The notes: generated by a model from the letters alone, not told the origin. DNA of 64,000 nt from Pseudomonas sp. PSB18 (GCF_014596565.1 NZ_NOIN01000015.1:62001-126000), one strand, 5' to 3'; positions 26,992 through 35,358 are shown, numbered from the stretch's first letter. A program made the numbers and translations.

Positions 26992-28128
26992 ATGATCCCC
27001 AGAACCCTGTTCAGCCCCGAGCACGAATTGTTTCGCGACAGCGTGCGAACGTTCCTGGAGAAGGAGGCCGTTCCGTACCACAGCCAGTGGGAAAAGCAGG
27101 GTCATGTCGATCGCCGGCTCTGGAACAAGGCCGGGGAGGCGGGGATGTTGTGTTCGCATCTGCCGCAAGCCTATGGCGGGCTCGATGCGGACTTCCTCTA
27201 CAGTACGGTCGTGATCGAGGAGATCGGCCGCCTGGGGCTGACGGGCATCGGCTTCTCACTGCATTCGGATATCGTTGCGCCGTACATCCTGCATTACGGC
27301 AGTGAAGCGTTGAAGCAGAAATACCTGCCGAAACTGGTTTCCGGCGAAATGGTCACGGCCATTGCCATGACCGAACCCGGCGCCGGTTCCGACCTGCAAG
27401 GGGTGAAAACCACGGCGGTCCTGGACGGTGATGAATACGTCATCAACGGTTCGAAGACCTTCATCACCAATGGCTTTCTCGCCGACCTGGTGATCGTGGT
27501 CGCCAAGACCGACCCGAAAGCCGGCGCCAAGGGCACCAGCTTGTTCCTGGTGGAAGCGGGCACGCCTGGCTTTGAGAAGGGCAAGCGCCTGGAGAAAGTC
27601 GGCATGAAGGCTCAGGACACGTCGGAATTGTTCTTCCAGGATGTCCGCGTGCCGAAGGAAAACCTGCTCGGGCAGGCTGGAATGGGGTTTGCCTACCTGA
27701 TGCAGGAGCTGCCCCAGGAGCGCCTGACCGTCGCGATTGGTGGCCTGGCCTCGGCCGAAGCGGCGCTGCAATGGACATTGGACTACACCCGCGATCGCAA
27801 GGCCTTCGGCAAATCCATCGCGGAGTTCCAGAATACCCGCTTCAAGCTGGCGGAAATGGCCACCGAGATCCAGATCGGCCGGGTCTTCATCGACCGTTGC
27901 CTGGAGCTGCACCTGCAAGGCAAGCTCGACGTGCCGACGGCGGCGATGGCCAAGTACTGGGGCACGGACCTGCAATGCAAGGTGCTCGACGAATGCGTGC
28001 AGTTGCATGGCGGCTACGGCTTCATGTGGGAGTACCCGATTGCCCGGGCGTGGGCGGATGCGCGAGTACAGCGGATCTATGCAGGGACCAATGAAATCAT
28101 GAAGGAGATCATTGCGCGGTCGCTTTGA
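26992..28128 (+). CDS. Acyl-CoA dehydrogenase, long-chain (LCAD) type, 378 aa
   Basis: FAD enzyme that makes the trans-2 double bond in acyl-CoA and feeds electrons to ETF. AIAMTEPGAGSDLQGVKTTA and the FAD-binding tail CVQLHGGYGFMWEYPIARAW ...YAGTNEIMKEIIARSL match the LCAD/isovaleryl branch. As in that branch, the Glu of MCAD at YEGT is replaced (YAGT), while a Glu stands in LASAEAAL, where LCAD carries its catalytic base. The ATG at 26992 follows AAAGGTGCGCC; the longer frame to 26959 lies in the divergent promoter. Chain-length preference cannot be read, and branched substrates are possible. Confidence 0.92.
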   Translation: MIPRTLFSPEHELFRDSVRTFLEKEAVPYHSQWEKQGHVDRRLWNKAGEAGMLCSHLPQAYGGLDADFLYSTVVIEEIGRLGLTGIGFSLHSDIVAPYILHYGSEALKQKYLPKLVSGEMVTAIAMTEPGAGSDLQGVKTTAVLDGDEYVINGSKTFITNGFLADLVIVVAKTDPKAGAKGTSLFLVEAGTPGFEKGKRLEKVGMKAQDTSELFFQDVRVPKENLLGQAGMGFAYLMQELPQERLTVAIGGLASAEAALQWTLDYTRDRKAFGKSIAEFQNTRFKLAEMATEIQIGRVFIDRCLELHLQGKLDVPTAAMAKYWGTDLQCKVLDECVQLHGGYGFMWEYPIARAWADARVQRIYAGTNEIMKEIIARSL

Positions 28129-28147
28129 TTGCGTTGTGGTCCGGGGG

Positions 28148-28277
28148 GATCGTTCCCACGCTCTGCGTGGAAACGCCGCCAGGGACGCTCTGCGTTCCGC
28201 TCTGGTGACGCGGAGCGTCACCGGATGCATTCCCACGCAGAGCGTGGGAACGATCACGCTGTGCGTGGGAACGATCA
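28148..28277. repeat. Palindromic intergenic element (GATCGTTCCCACGCTCTGCG family)
   Basis: GATCGTTCCCACGCTCTGCG at 28148 faces its complement ending at 28255 (CGCAGAGCGTGGGAACGATC). The interior carries GACGCTCTGCGTTCC and GTGACGCGGAGCGTCAC sub-palindromes. A partial third end, GTGCGTGGGAACGATC, is appended to 28277. I associate this sequence with a third Pseudomonas repeat family, distinct from the two REP types in this window. Confidence 0.8.
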
Positions 28278-28285
28278 GCAACCCT

Positions 28286-28311
28286 TGTGGGAGCGAGCCT
28301 GCTCGCGATGG
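28286..28311. repeat. Single type A REP
   Basis: One unpaired copy, TGTGGGAGCGAGCCTGCTCG followed by CGATG, directly next to the palindromic element and before the tas stop codon. Confidence 0.85.
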
Positions 28312-28325
28312 GGGCTGCGGGTCGA

Positions 28326-29366
28326 TCAAGGCGCCGGGTTAGGCTGATCCTTGTGAATCGCCTCGATCCCCGCCAGCACTTCGTCCGACAGCTTCAGGTC
28401 GAAACTGGCGATGTTGCTGTCCAGTTGCTCAAGGGTGGTGGCGCCGATGATGTTGCTGGTCACGAACGGTTGTTGCGTGACGAACGCCAGGGCCATCTGT
28501 GCCGGGTCCAGGCCATGTTCGCGGGCCAGCGCCACATAACGGCTGCATGCCGCTTCCGACTGGGGATTGAAGTAGCGCATGAAGCGGCTGTAGAGCGTCA
28601 GGCGGCCCTTGGCCGGCCGTGCGCCGCCTTCATATTTGCCCGACAGGAAGCCGAACGCCAGCGGTGAGTAGGCCAGCAGCCCGCATTGTTCGCGCAGGGC
28701 GACTTCCGCCAGGCCGATCTCGAAGCTGCGGTTGAGCAGGTTGTACGGATTCTGGATCGACACCGCTCGCGGCCAGCCACGGGCTTCGGCCAGGGCGAGG
28801 AATTTCATGGTGCCCCACGGCGTCTCGTTGGACAGGCCGATATGGCGGATCTTGCCGGCACGGACCTGTTCGTCGAGGGCCTCGAGGGTTTCCTCCAGCG
28901 GGGTGAACGCTTCATCGGCCTTGTGCTGGTAGCCCAGTTGCCCGAAGAAATTGGTGCTGCGTTCCGGCCAGTGCAACTGGTAAAGATCGATCCAGTCGGT
29001 CTGCAGGCGCTTGAGGCTGGCGTCCAGCGCTTCGACGATGTGGCGGCGGTTGTGCTTGAGATTTTTGTCGCGGATGTAATCGATGGTGTTGCCGGGGCCG
29101 GCGATCTTGCTCGCCAGGATCCAGTCGGCGCGGTCGCCACGGCTCTTGAAATAGTTGCCGATGTAGCGCTCGGTGGTGGCATAGGTCTCGGCCTTGGGCG
29201 GGACCGGGTACATTTCGGCGGTGTCGAGGAAGTTGATGCCGGCACCCTTGGCGCGTTCGATCTGGGCAAAAGCCTCGGCCTCGCTGTTCTGCTCGCCCCA
29301 GGTCATGGTTCCGAGGCACAGGGCACTCACGTTCAGATCGGTACGGCCTAGCTGGCGATAGTCCAT
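28326..29366 (-). CDS. tas: Tas-like NADP(H)-dependent aldo-keto reductase, 346 aa
   Basis: Aldo-keto reductase of the TIM-barrel type, NADPH-dependent. The N-terminal YRQLGRTDLNVSALCLGTMT and LDTAEMYPVPPKAETY carry the catalytic Asp and Tyr, ASKIAGPG the Lys, and YQLHWPER the His. The whole length closely follows E. coli Tas (346 aa), including IQNPYNLLNRSFEIGLAEV and PAQMALAFV. The start ATG at 29366 follows GGAGCCACCG; an upstream in-frame codon was rejected. E. coli Tas can suppress tyrosine auxotrophy, but its natural substrate is not known. Confidence 0.92.
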   Translation of the reverse strand: MDYRQLGRTDLNVSALCLGTMTWGEQNSEAEAFAQIERAKGAGINFLDTAEMYPVPPKAETYATTERYIGNYFKSRGDRADWILASKIAGPGNTIDYIRDKNLKHNRRHIVEALDASLKRLQTDWIDLYQLHWPERSTNFFGQLGYQHKADEAFTPLEETLEALDEQVRAGKIRHIGLSNETPWGTMKFLALAEARGWPRAVSIQNPYNLLNRSFEIGLAEVALREQCGLLAYSPLAFGFLSGKYEGGARPAKGRLTLYSRFMRYFNPQSEAACSRYVALAREHGLDPAQMALAFVTQQPFVTSNIIGATTLEQLDSNIASFDLKLSDEVLAGIEAIHKDQPNPAP

Positions 29367-29541
29367 CGGTGGCTCCTTGGGCAAAACAATCATAAAAGCA
29401 GGTTGAAATATTTTTCGCAATCTGCATAATTGCGCACCTCTTTCTGCAGTGGAAGTGATGCGCCGCCGCCGAAGAATCTTGCCGTTGAACGGACGCGCCG
29501 ACCCGAGCCCCCGAAAGCGTCTGTATCCGGCTGCCTTTGAC

Positions 29542-29570
29542 TTGTCAAAGTACGCACTATTCAGTAAGAT
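29542..29570 (+). promoter_or_regulatory. Putative sigma70 promoter of rplM-rpsI
   Basis: TTGTCA (29542-29547), a 17-bp spacer and TAAGAT (29565-29570). An overlapping TTGACT begins five bases earlier but has poor spacing. It leaves a leader of about 35 nt before the rplM ATG. Confidence 0.6.
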
Positions 29571-29611
29571 CCGCCGTCTAATTTACAGGGCGGCCCCTGA
29601 GGCTATAAAGA

Positions 29612-30040
29612 ATGAAAACTTTTACTGCTAAACCGGAAACAGTACAGCGCGACTGGTTCGTCGTCGACGCTGCTGGTCAGACCCTGGGTCGTCTGGCCAC
29701 CGAAATCGCGAGCCGTCTGCGTGGCAAGCACAAGCCTGAGTACACCCCTCACGTTGACACCGGTGACTACATCGTCGTGATCAACGCTGAGCAAGTACGT
29801 GTTACTGGCGCTAAAACCACTGACAAAATGTACTACTCCCACTCCGGTTTTCCGGGCGGCATCAAGTCGATCAACTTTGAAAAGCTGATCGCCAAAGCCC
29901 CTGAGCGCGTGATCGAGACCGCGGTTAAAGGCATGCTGCCTAAGAACCCACTGGGTCGCGACATGTATCGTAAGCTGAAGGTTTATGCGGGCGCTGCTCA
30001 CCCTCATACTGCTCAGCAGCCCCAAGAACTGAAGTTTTAA
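29612..30040 (+). CDS. rplM: 50S ribosomal protein L13, 142 aa
   Basis: Early-assembly large-subunit protein. [20 protein letters not shown] and [20 protein letters not shown] are characteristic, with [20 protein letters not shown] near the end and the HPHTAQQP tail. Length is standard. Codon use is strongly biased towards highly expressed codons. It lies 14 bp upstream of rpsI in the classic two-gene operon. Confidence 0.98.
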   Translation: MKTFTAKPETVQRDWFVVDAAGQTLGRLATEIASRLRGKHKPEYTPHVDTGDYIVVINAEQVRVTGAKTTDKMYYSHSGFPGGIKSINFEKLIAKAPERVIETAVKGMLPKNPLGRDMYRKLKVYAGAAHPHTAQQPQELKF

Positions 30041-30054
30041 CGGAATAGTTCATT

Positions 30055-30447
30055 ATGTCGGCGACTCAAAATTACGGCACTGGCCGTCGCAAGACTGCAA
30101 CCGCACGCGTTTTCCTGCGTCCGGGCACTGGTAACATCTCCATCAACAACCGCTCCCTGGATAACTTCTTCGGCCGCGAAACTGCCCGCATGGTAGTTCG
30201 TCAGCCGCTGGAACTGACCGAGACCGTCGAAAAATTCGACATCTACGTCACCGTTATCGGTGGTGGTGTAAGTGGTCAAGCTGGCGCAATCCGCCACGGC
30301 ATCACTCGCGCTCTGATGGACTACGACGAAACCCTGCGTAGCGCACTGCGCAAAGCTGGCTTCGTGACTCGCGACGCTCGCGAAGTTGAACGTAAGAAAG
30401 TCGGTCTGCGTAAAGCGCGTAAGCGTCCGCAGTACTCGAAGCGTTAA
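30055..30447 (+). CDS. rpsI: 30S ribosomal protein S9, 130 aa
   Basis: Small-subunit protein whose basic C-terminal tail reaches the P-site t[23 protein letters not shown] at the start, [20 protein letters not shown] in the middle and the [17 protein letters not shown] tail (ending in the conserved Lys-Arg) are all intact. Co-transcribed with rplM and followed at once by a terminator. Confidence 0.98.
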   Translation: MSATQNYGTGRRKTATARVFLRPGTGNISINNRSLDNFFGRETARMVVRQPLELTETVEKFDIYVTVIGGGVSGQAGAIRHGITRALMDYDETLRSALRKAGFVTRDAREVERKKVGLRKARKRPQYSKR

Positions 30448-30464
30448 TTTCGCTTCCGCTTTCA

Positions 30465-30503
30465 AAAGGCGCCCAGTTTCCTCACGGAGCTGGGCGTTTT
30501 TTT
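30465..30503 (+). terminator. Terminator after rpsI
   Basis: GGCGCCCAG and CTGGGCG pair around TTTCCTCACGGAG and are followed by seven Ts. Confidence 0.92.
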
Positions 30504-30704
30504 ATGGGCGAAATAAATGCTCTGTGACAACTTGCCACATTCGTAGAGCCCCTATACTACAAGGCTTGGCGGTAGGGCCGCTTGGTAATTACCTTGTCAG
30601 AATTGGGGGTTTTCATTACCATTCGGCAAAATTTTTATAAGTTCAGATTTTTACTTAGTAGACGCCTGATCTAACAGGCCACAAAGCTGATGGGAGAGGA
30701 CTGA

Positions 30705-31298
30705 ATGAGCAATGACGGCGTGAATGCAGGCCGGCGTCGCTTCCTGGTAGCAGCCACATCCGTGGTGGGTGCTGCAGGAGCGGTGGGGGCTGCGGTCCCG
30801 TTCGTGGGGTCATGGTTTCCCAGTGCCAAGGCGAAAGCTGCAGGTGCACCGGTGAAAGTGAATGTCAGCAAGATCGAGCCAGGCCAGCAGATGATTGCTG
30901 AATGGCGCGGCCAGCCGGTGTTCATCGTCCGCCGTACAGAGGAAATCCTGGGGAATCTGAAAAAGATCGAGGGCCAGCTGTCCGATCCCTCTTCCAAGAA
31001 CTCGGTCCAACCGGAATACGTCAATCCAGAAACGCGTTCGATCAAGCCTGAACTCCTGCTGTTGATCGGGATCTGCACGCACCTGGGTTGCTCGCCAACA
31101 TTCCGTCCCGAAGTGGCTCCTGCCGATCTGGGCAAGGACTGGGTAGGTGGCTATTTCTGCCCTTGCCACGGCTCCCACTACGACCTGGCGGGTCGCGTCT
31201 ACAAATCGCAGCCTGCACCTCTGAACCTGCCAGTTCCCCCGCATTCCTATGAGTCGGATGACATCATTGTCATCGGCGTCGACACGGAGAAAGCGTGA
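30705..31298 (+). CDS. petA: Ubiquinol-cytochrome c reductase Rieske iron-sulphur subunit, 197 aa
   Basis: Rieske protein of the bc1 complex; it takes the first electron from ubiquinol at the outer face of the inner membrane. The N-terminus has a twin-arginine motif (RRRFLVAATS) and one membrane anchor (about 15-35). The 2Fe-2S ligands are complete: CTHLGC at 124-129 and CPCHGSH at 152-158. Start ATG after GGGAGAGGACTGA. Its stop codon overlaps the petB start. The 257-bp spacer upstream carries the operon promoter, with possible elements TTGCCA and TATACT near 30532-30558 at poor (15-bp) spacing. Confidence 0.97.
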   Translation: MSNDGVNAGRRRFLVAATSVVGAAGAVGAAVPFVGSWFPSAKAKAAGAPVKVNVSKIEPGQQMIAEWRGQPVFIVRRTEEILGNLKKIEGQLSDPSSKNSVQPEYVNPETRSIKPELLLLIGICTHLGCSPTFRPEVAPADLGKDWVGGYFCPCHGSHYDLAGRVYKSQPAPLNLPVPPHSYESDDIIVIGVDTEKA

Positions 31299-32509
31299 TG
31301 AGCAAACTTATGGATTGGGTTGATGCGCGCTTTCCCGCGACCAAGATGTGGGAAGACCATCTCAGCAAGTATTACGCTCCGAAAAACTTCAACTTCTTCT
31401 ATTTCTTTGGTTCCCTGGCATTGCTCGTTCTGGTCAACCAGATCGTCACCGGTGTCTGGCTGACCATGAGCTACACCCCGTCGGCGGAAGAAGCGTTCGC
31501 TTCCGTCGAGTACATCATGCGTGACGTCGAGTACGGCTCGATCCTGCGCCTGCTGCACTCCACCGGCGCTTCGGCGTTCTTCATCGTGGTTTACCTGCAC
31601 ATGTTCCGTGGCCTGCTCTACGGTTCGTACCAGAAGCCTCGTGAGCTGGTGTGGGTCTTCGGCATGTTGATCTACCTGGCGCTGATGGCCGAAGCCTTCA
31701 TGGGCTACCTGCTGCCATGGGGCCAGATGTCCTACTGGGGGGCCCAGGTGATCATCTCGCTGTTCGGTGCGATCCCGGTCATCGGCAACGACCTGACCCA
31801 GTGGATCCGTGGTGACTACCTGATCTCGGGCATTACCCTGAACCGCTTCTTCGCCCTGCATGTGGTAGCCCTGCCGATCGTGATCCTCGGCCTGGTGGTG
31901 TTGCACATCCTGGCGCTGCACGAAGTCGGCTCGAACAACCCGGATGGCGTGGACATCAAGAAGCACAAGGACGAAAACGGCGTACCGCTGGATGGCATCG
32001 CCTTCCACCCGTACTACACCGTGAAGGATATCGTCGGCGTGGTGGTGTTCCTGTTCATCTTCTGCTCCATCGTGTTCTTCTTCCCGGAGATGGGCGGCTA
32101 CTTCCTCGAGAAGCCGAACTTCGAACAGGCGAACGCTTTCAAGACACCTGAGCACATTGCCCCGGTCTGGTACTTCACGCCGTTCTACGCGATTCTGCGG
32201 GCGATCCCGGACAAGCTGATGGGCGTTATTGCCATGGGCGCAGCCATCGCCGTGTTGTTCGTCCTGCCATGGCTGGACCGCAGCCCGGTCAAGTCGATGC
32301 GCTACAAAGGCTGGCTGAGCAAGATCTGGCTCGTGGTGTTCTGCATCTCGTTCATGATCCTGGGTGTGCTGGGCGTACTGGCACCGACTCCTGAGCGCAC
32401 GTTGCTGTCGCAGGTCTGTACGTTCCTGTACTTCGCCTACTTCATTCTGATGCCGTTCTATACCAGGCTCGAGAAGACCAAACCGGTTCCGGAAAGGGTG
32501 ACTGGCTGA
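31298..32509 (+). CDS. petB: Ubiquinol-cytochrome c reductase cytochrome b, 403 aa
   Basis: Integral membrane core of the bc1 complex carrying both b haems and the two quinone sites. The two His pairs lie in helices containing SAFFIVVYLHMFRGLLYGSY and FFALHVVALPIVILGLVVLH; the Qo-site PEWY-type motif is APVWYFTPFYAILRA. Eight or nine membrane segments are seen. It is full-length and not split into b6 and subunit IV. The ATG at 31298 overlaps the petA stop (GTGATGA); an adjacent GTG at 31295 is possible. Its stop overlaps the petC ATG. Confidence 0.97.
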   Translation: MSKLMDWVDARFPATKMWEDHLSKYYAPKNFNFFYFFGSLALLVLVNQIVTGVWLTMSYTPSAEEAFASVEYIMRDVEYGSILRLLHSTGASAFFIVVYLHMFRGLLYGSYQKPRELVWVFGMLIYLALMAEAFMGYLLPWGQMSYWGAQVIISLFGAIPVIGNDLTQWIRGDYLISGITLNRFFALHVVALPIVILGLVVLHILALHEVGSNNPDGVDIKKHKDENGVPLDGIAFHPYYTVKDIVGVVVFLFIFCSIVFFFPEMGGYFLEKPNFEQANAFKTPEHIAPVWYFTPFYAILRAIPDKLMGVIAMGAAIAVLFVLPWLDRSPVKSMRYKGWLSKIWLVVFCISFMILGVLGVLAPTPERTLLSQVCTFLYFAYFILMPFYTRLEKTKPVPERVTG

Positions 32510-33291
32510 TGAAAAAGCTATTTGCTGTACTGATTCTTGCTGCCATGCCTGTCTTGTCCTTCGCGGCTGAACACGGTGGTCCAGAGCTGGAAAAAGTCGA
32601 CATCGACGTTTCCGATAAAGCCGCCATGCAGGACGGCGCACGGACGTTCGCCAACTACTGCATGGGTTGCCACAGTGCCAAGTTCCAGCGTTACGAGCGT
32701 GTGGCCGATGACCTGGGCATTCCCCATGAGCTGATGCTCGAGAAGCTGGTGTTCACCGGTGCCAAGCTGGGCGACCACATGACCATCGGCATGCAGCCGG
32801 CAGATGCCAAGACCTGGTTCGGCGCTGCGCCGCCCGACCTGACCCTCGTCGCCCGTGTACGCGGTACCGACTGGCTCTATGGCTACCTGCGTTCGTTCTA
32901 TGAAGACCCTGCGCGTCCATGGGGCGTGAACAACAAGGTCTTCCCGAACGTCGGCATGCCGAACGTCCTGGTCGGCCTGCAGGGTCGTCAGGTGGTAGGC
33001 TGCAAACAGGTGCAGGTCGTCGAGCACGGCAAGAAGCAATACGACCCGCTGACCGGTACCGCGTTGACTCACGAAGCCTGTGATCAGTTGACCATCGTGC
33101 CGAACAGCGGCACCTTGACGCCTGAGCAGTTCGACGAGAAGGTCAAGAACCTGGTGACCTTCCTGGCCTACTCGGCCAACCCGGTGAAGCTGCAGCATCA
33201 GCGCATCGGTACGTATGTATTGCTGTACCTGGCGTTCTTCTTCGTATTCGCTTATCTGCTCAAGCGTGAATACTGGAAAGACGTACATTGA
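32509..33291 (+). CDS. petC: Ubiquinol-cytochrome c reductase cytochrome c1, 260 aa
   Basis: Periplasmic haem c protein that hands electrons from Rieske to soluble cytochromes. The signal peptide MKKLFAVLILAAMPVLSFAA is followed by the haem-binding CMGCH at 51-55; the sixth ligand Met is probably in NVGMPNVL. A C-terminal anchor (GTYVLLYLAFFFVFAYLL) ends in KREYWKDVH. It is the last gene of the petABC operon and is followed by a large hairpin terminator. Confidence 0.97.
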   Translation: MKKLFAVLILAAMPVLSFAAEHGGPELEKVDIDVSDKAAMQDGARTFANYCMGCHSAKFQRYERVADDLGIPHELMLEKLVFTGAKLGDHMTIGMQPADAKTWFGAAPPDLTLVARVRGTDWLYGYLRSFYEDPARPWGVNNKVFPNVGMPNVLVGLQGRQVVGCKQVQVVEHGKKQYDPLTGTALTHEACDQLTIVPNSGTLTPEQFDEKVKNLVTFLAYSANPVKLQHQRIGTYVLLYLAFFFVFAYLLKREYWKDVH

Positions 33292-33320
33292 TAAAGCGGT
33301 AAGCTGTTGCTGTTAATCGT

Positions 33321-33407
33321 GCGCGCCCAAGGGCGTCTCTGAAGGTGTAACGAGCCTGGTCAGCCAGGTGTTACGGGAGACGCCCTCTGGGCGCGCTCGT
33401 TTTTCTT
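33321..33407 (+). terminator. Three-tier hairpin terminator between petC and sspA
   Basis: GCGCGCCC (33321-33328) pairs with GGGCGCGC (33389-33396), GGGCGTCTC (33331-33339) with GAGACGCCC (33377-33385), GTAAC (33047+ 300, i.e. 33347-33351) with GTTAC (33370-33374), and CCTGG (33355-33359) with CCAGG (33364-33368). TCGTTTTTC follows. It is longer than any other terminator here and might also be a stable 3' RNA. Confidence 0.85.
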
Positions 33408-33439
33408 TCCTAAAATTTCAACAAGCGAGGAGGATCGCC

Positions 33440-34057
33440 ATGGGCGTGACCAATCGGTTGGCCTGTTACTCCGACCCCGCCGACCACTATTCCCACCGGG
33501 TACGTATCGTACTGGCAGAAAAGGGTGTCAGCGCCGAGATCATTTACGTCGAGGCCGGCCGTCAGCCGCCGAAGCTGATCGAGGTGAACCCCTACGGCAG
33601 CCTGCCCACGCTGGTCGATCGTGACCTGGCATTGTGGGAGTCGACGGTGGTGATGGAATACCTGGATGAGCGTTATCCGCATCCACCCTTGCTGCCGGTA
33701 TACCCTGTGGCGCGCGCCAACAGCCGTTTGCTGATCCATCGTATCCAGCGTGACTGGTGCGGGCTGGTGGATCTGATCCTGGATCCACGGACCAAGGAGC
33801 CGGCGCGGGTGGTGGCGCGCAAGGAGTTGCGTGAAAGCCTGACGGGCGTATCGCCGCTGTTCATCGACAGGCCGTTTTTCCTCAGTGAGGAACAAAGTCT
33901 GGTGGATTGCTGCCTATTGCCCATACTCTGGCGTTTGCCGATTCTGGGTATCGAACTGCCGCGGCCCGCCAAGCCGCTGCTTGATTATATGGAGCGCCAA
34001 TTTGCGCGTGAGACTTTCCAGGCGAGCCTGTCTGGTGTCGAACGCGACATGCGCTAA
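33440..34057 (+). CDS. sspA: Stringent starvation protein A, 205 aa
   Basis: RNA-polymerase-associated regulator with a GST fold, lacking GST activity; it affects stationary-phase and virulence gene expression. N-terminal thioredoxin-like domain: [34 protein letters not shown] and [20 protein letters not shown], the last a strong SspA signature. The C-terminal helical domain ends VERDMR. The ATG at 33440 follows GCGAGGAGGATCGCC; the in-frame extension into the hairpin region is rejected. It is 16 bp upstream of sspB. Confidence 0.95.
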   Translation: MGVTNRLACYSDPADHYSHRVRIVLAEKGVSAEIIYVEAGRQPPKLIEVNPYGSLPTLVDRDLALWESTVVMEYLDERYPHPPLLPVYPVARANSRLLIHRIQRDWCGLVDLILDPRTKEPARVVARKELRESLTGVSPLFIDRPFFLSEEQSLVDCCLLPILWRLPILGIELPRPAKPLLDYMERQFARETFQASLSGVERDMR

Positions 34058-34073
34058 GGCTTAGGGAGCCGCT

Positions 34074-34487
34074 ATGAACTCCAGTCGACCTTATCTGGTC
34101 CGCGCGCTCTACGAGTGGATTGTGGACAATGATTGCACCCCGCACATGCTGGTCAATGCCGAGTATCCATCGGTACAGGTGCCGCAGGGGTTTGCCAATG
34201 ATGGGCAGATTGTCCTGAACGTTTCGCCGGCCGCCGTGCGCCATCTGCACATGGACAACGATGCCGTGAGCTTCGAAGGCCGCTTCGGCGGTGTGCCGCA
34301 CACGCTGTATGTGCCTATCGCTTCGATCCTGGGGATTTATGCCCGGGAGAATGGCCAGGGCATGGTGTTTGAGTTGGAAGCGCCGTTGGATGGCGAGGAA
34401 GAGTACGAGGTGGATGATGACCTGCCGCCACCGGATGACGAGCCGCCGCGGCCTAGTGGTCGGCCTAGTCTTAAGGTGGTGAAGTAA
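34074..34487 (+). CDS. sspB: ClpXP specificity-enhancing factor SspB, 137 aa
   Basis: Adaptor that delivers ssrA-tagged proteins to ClpXP. The substrate-binding domain (about 1-105) opens SSRPYLVRALYEWIVDNDCT and includes HMLVNAEYPSVQVPQGF and ILGIYARENGQGMVF. An acidic, flexible linker follows (EEEYEVDDDLPPPDDEPPRP), and the C-terminal ClpX-binding tail RPSLKVVK is intact. It is co-transcribed with sspA. No terminator is seen; a giant inverted repeat starts six bases after the stop. Confidence 0.95.
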   Translation: MNSSRPYLVRALYEWIVDNDCTPHMLVNAEYPSVQVPQGFANDGQIVLNVSPAAVRHLHMDNDAVSFEGRFGGVPHTLYVPIASILGIYARENGQGMVFELEAPLDGEEEYEVDDDLPPPDDEPPRPSGRPSLKVVK

Positions 34488-34492
34488 GGATT

Positions 34493-35358
34493 GGTGTACA
34501 TATCCGTTTCTTTGGTAATGGCTGCTTATGGTTCCGCCCTTACGGCGGGTCACTTTTGGCAAACGCCCGGAATGCCGGCCCAGCCAAAAGTAACCAAAAA
34601 GTCTTTGCCCCACCACTGGGCACCTCGCCAAGGCTCGGTGTTCCCTCACTCCGGCATTGCTCCGTGGGCCCGCCGCGAAGGGCCATCCATGGCCCAGCGC
34701 GGCTATCCCGGCATCCATGCCGGGTTGCCCACTACGCAACGCCTGCGTTCGGCCCTTGTGGTTTACGGGGCGTCCAAGATCAAAAGCCAAAGCCAAAGCC
34801 AAAGCCAAAGCGAGGCGGCCTAATGGCCGGCCTGACTCTTCCGGCTGCACCTGAATCCACCTGTGGGAGCAAAGCTTGCTCGCGAGGCGACCGGCTGTCC
34901 CCGATCAATTGTGGGAGCGAGCCTGCTCGCGATGGCGTCAGGTCAGCAGCATTGATGTAGGTTGACACATCGCAATCGCGAGCAGGCTCGCTCCCACAGT
35001 GGGATTGAGGTGCAGCCGTAAAGACAGGCCGGCCGTCACACCTCCTCGCTTTTGCTTTTGCTTTTGCTTTTGATCTTGGGCGCCCCATTAACCACAAGGG
35101 CCGAACGCAGGCATTGCGTAGTGGGTATCCCGGCATGGATGCCGGGATAGCCGCGCTGGGCCATGGATGGCCCTTCGCGGCGGGCTCACGGAGCAATGCC
35201 GGAGTGAGGGAACACCGAGCCTTGGCGAGGTGCCCAGTGGTGGGGCGAGGCGCTTTTGGTTACTTTTGGCTGGCCGGCACCCCGGGCCTTTTCAAAAGTA
35301 ACCCGCCGTAAGGGCGGAACCTTAAGTGGCCGTTACCGAAGAAACGGATATACACACC
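34493..35358. repeat. 866-bp imperfect inverted repeat with nested REPs
   Basis: Left arm 34493 to about 34880 and right arm about 34985-35358 are inverted copies, judged by eye to be near 90 percent identical, with long identical blocks such as CCACTGGGCACCTCGCCAAG. Each arm contains shorter palindromes (GGGCCATCCATGGCCC; CCCGGCATCCATGCCGGG) and ends inward in a hexamer tract, AAAGCC on the left and AAAAGC on the right, then a type A REP. The roughly 100-bp centre holds another REP. No real gene lies inside. It fills the gap between sspB and dolP, which converge here. Small frames within it are artefacts. Confidence 0.9.

Noticed and set aside
28112-28347. Two overlapping plus-strand frames of about 75 codons after the acyl-CoA dehydrogenase
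   Set aside because: They translate the palindromic element and the REP, as repeated strings such as SAWKR and ERGN show.
34782-34820. Possible CRISPR or microsatellite array (AAAGCC units)
   Set aside because: Units are only six bases, without spacers, and belong to the inverted repeat.
34491-35311. Several 60-138-codon frames inside the large inverted repeat
   Set aside because: The same peptide strings occur on both strands because the DNA is palindromic; there is no ribosome-binding site and the frames end in REP sequence. Such frames are common false gene calls in Pseudomonas.
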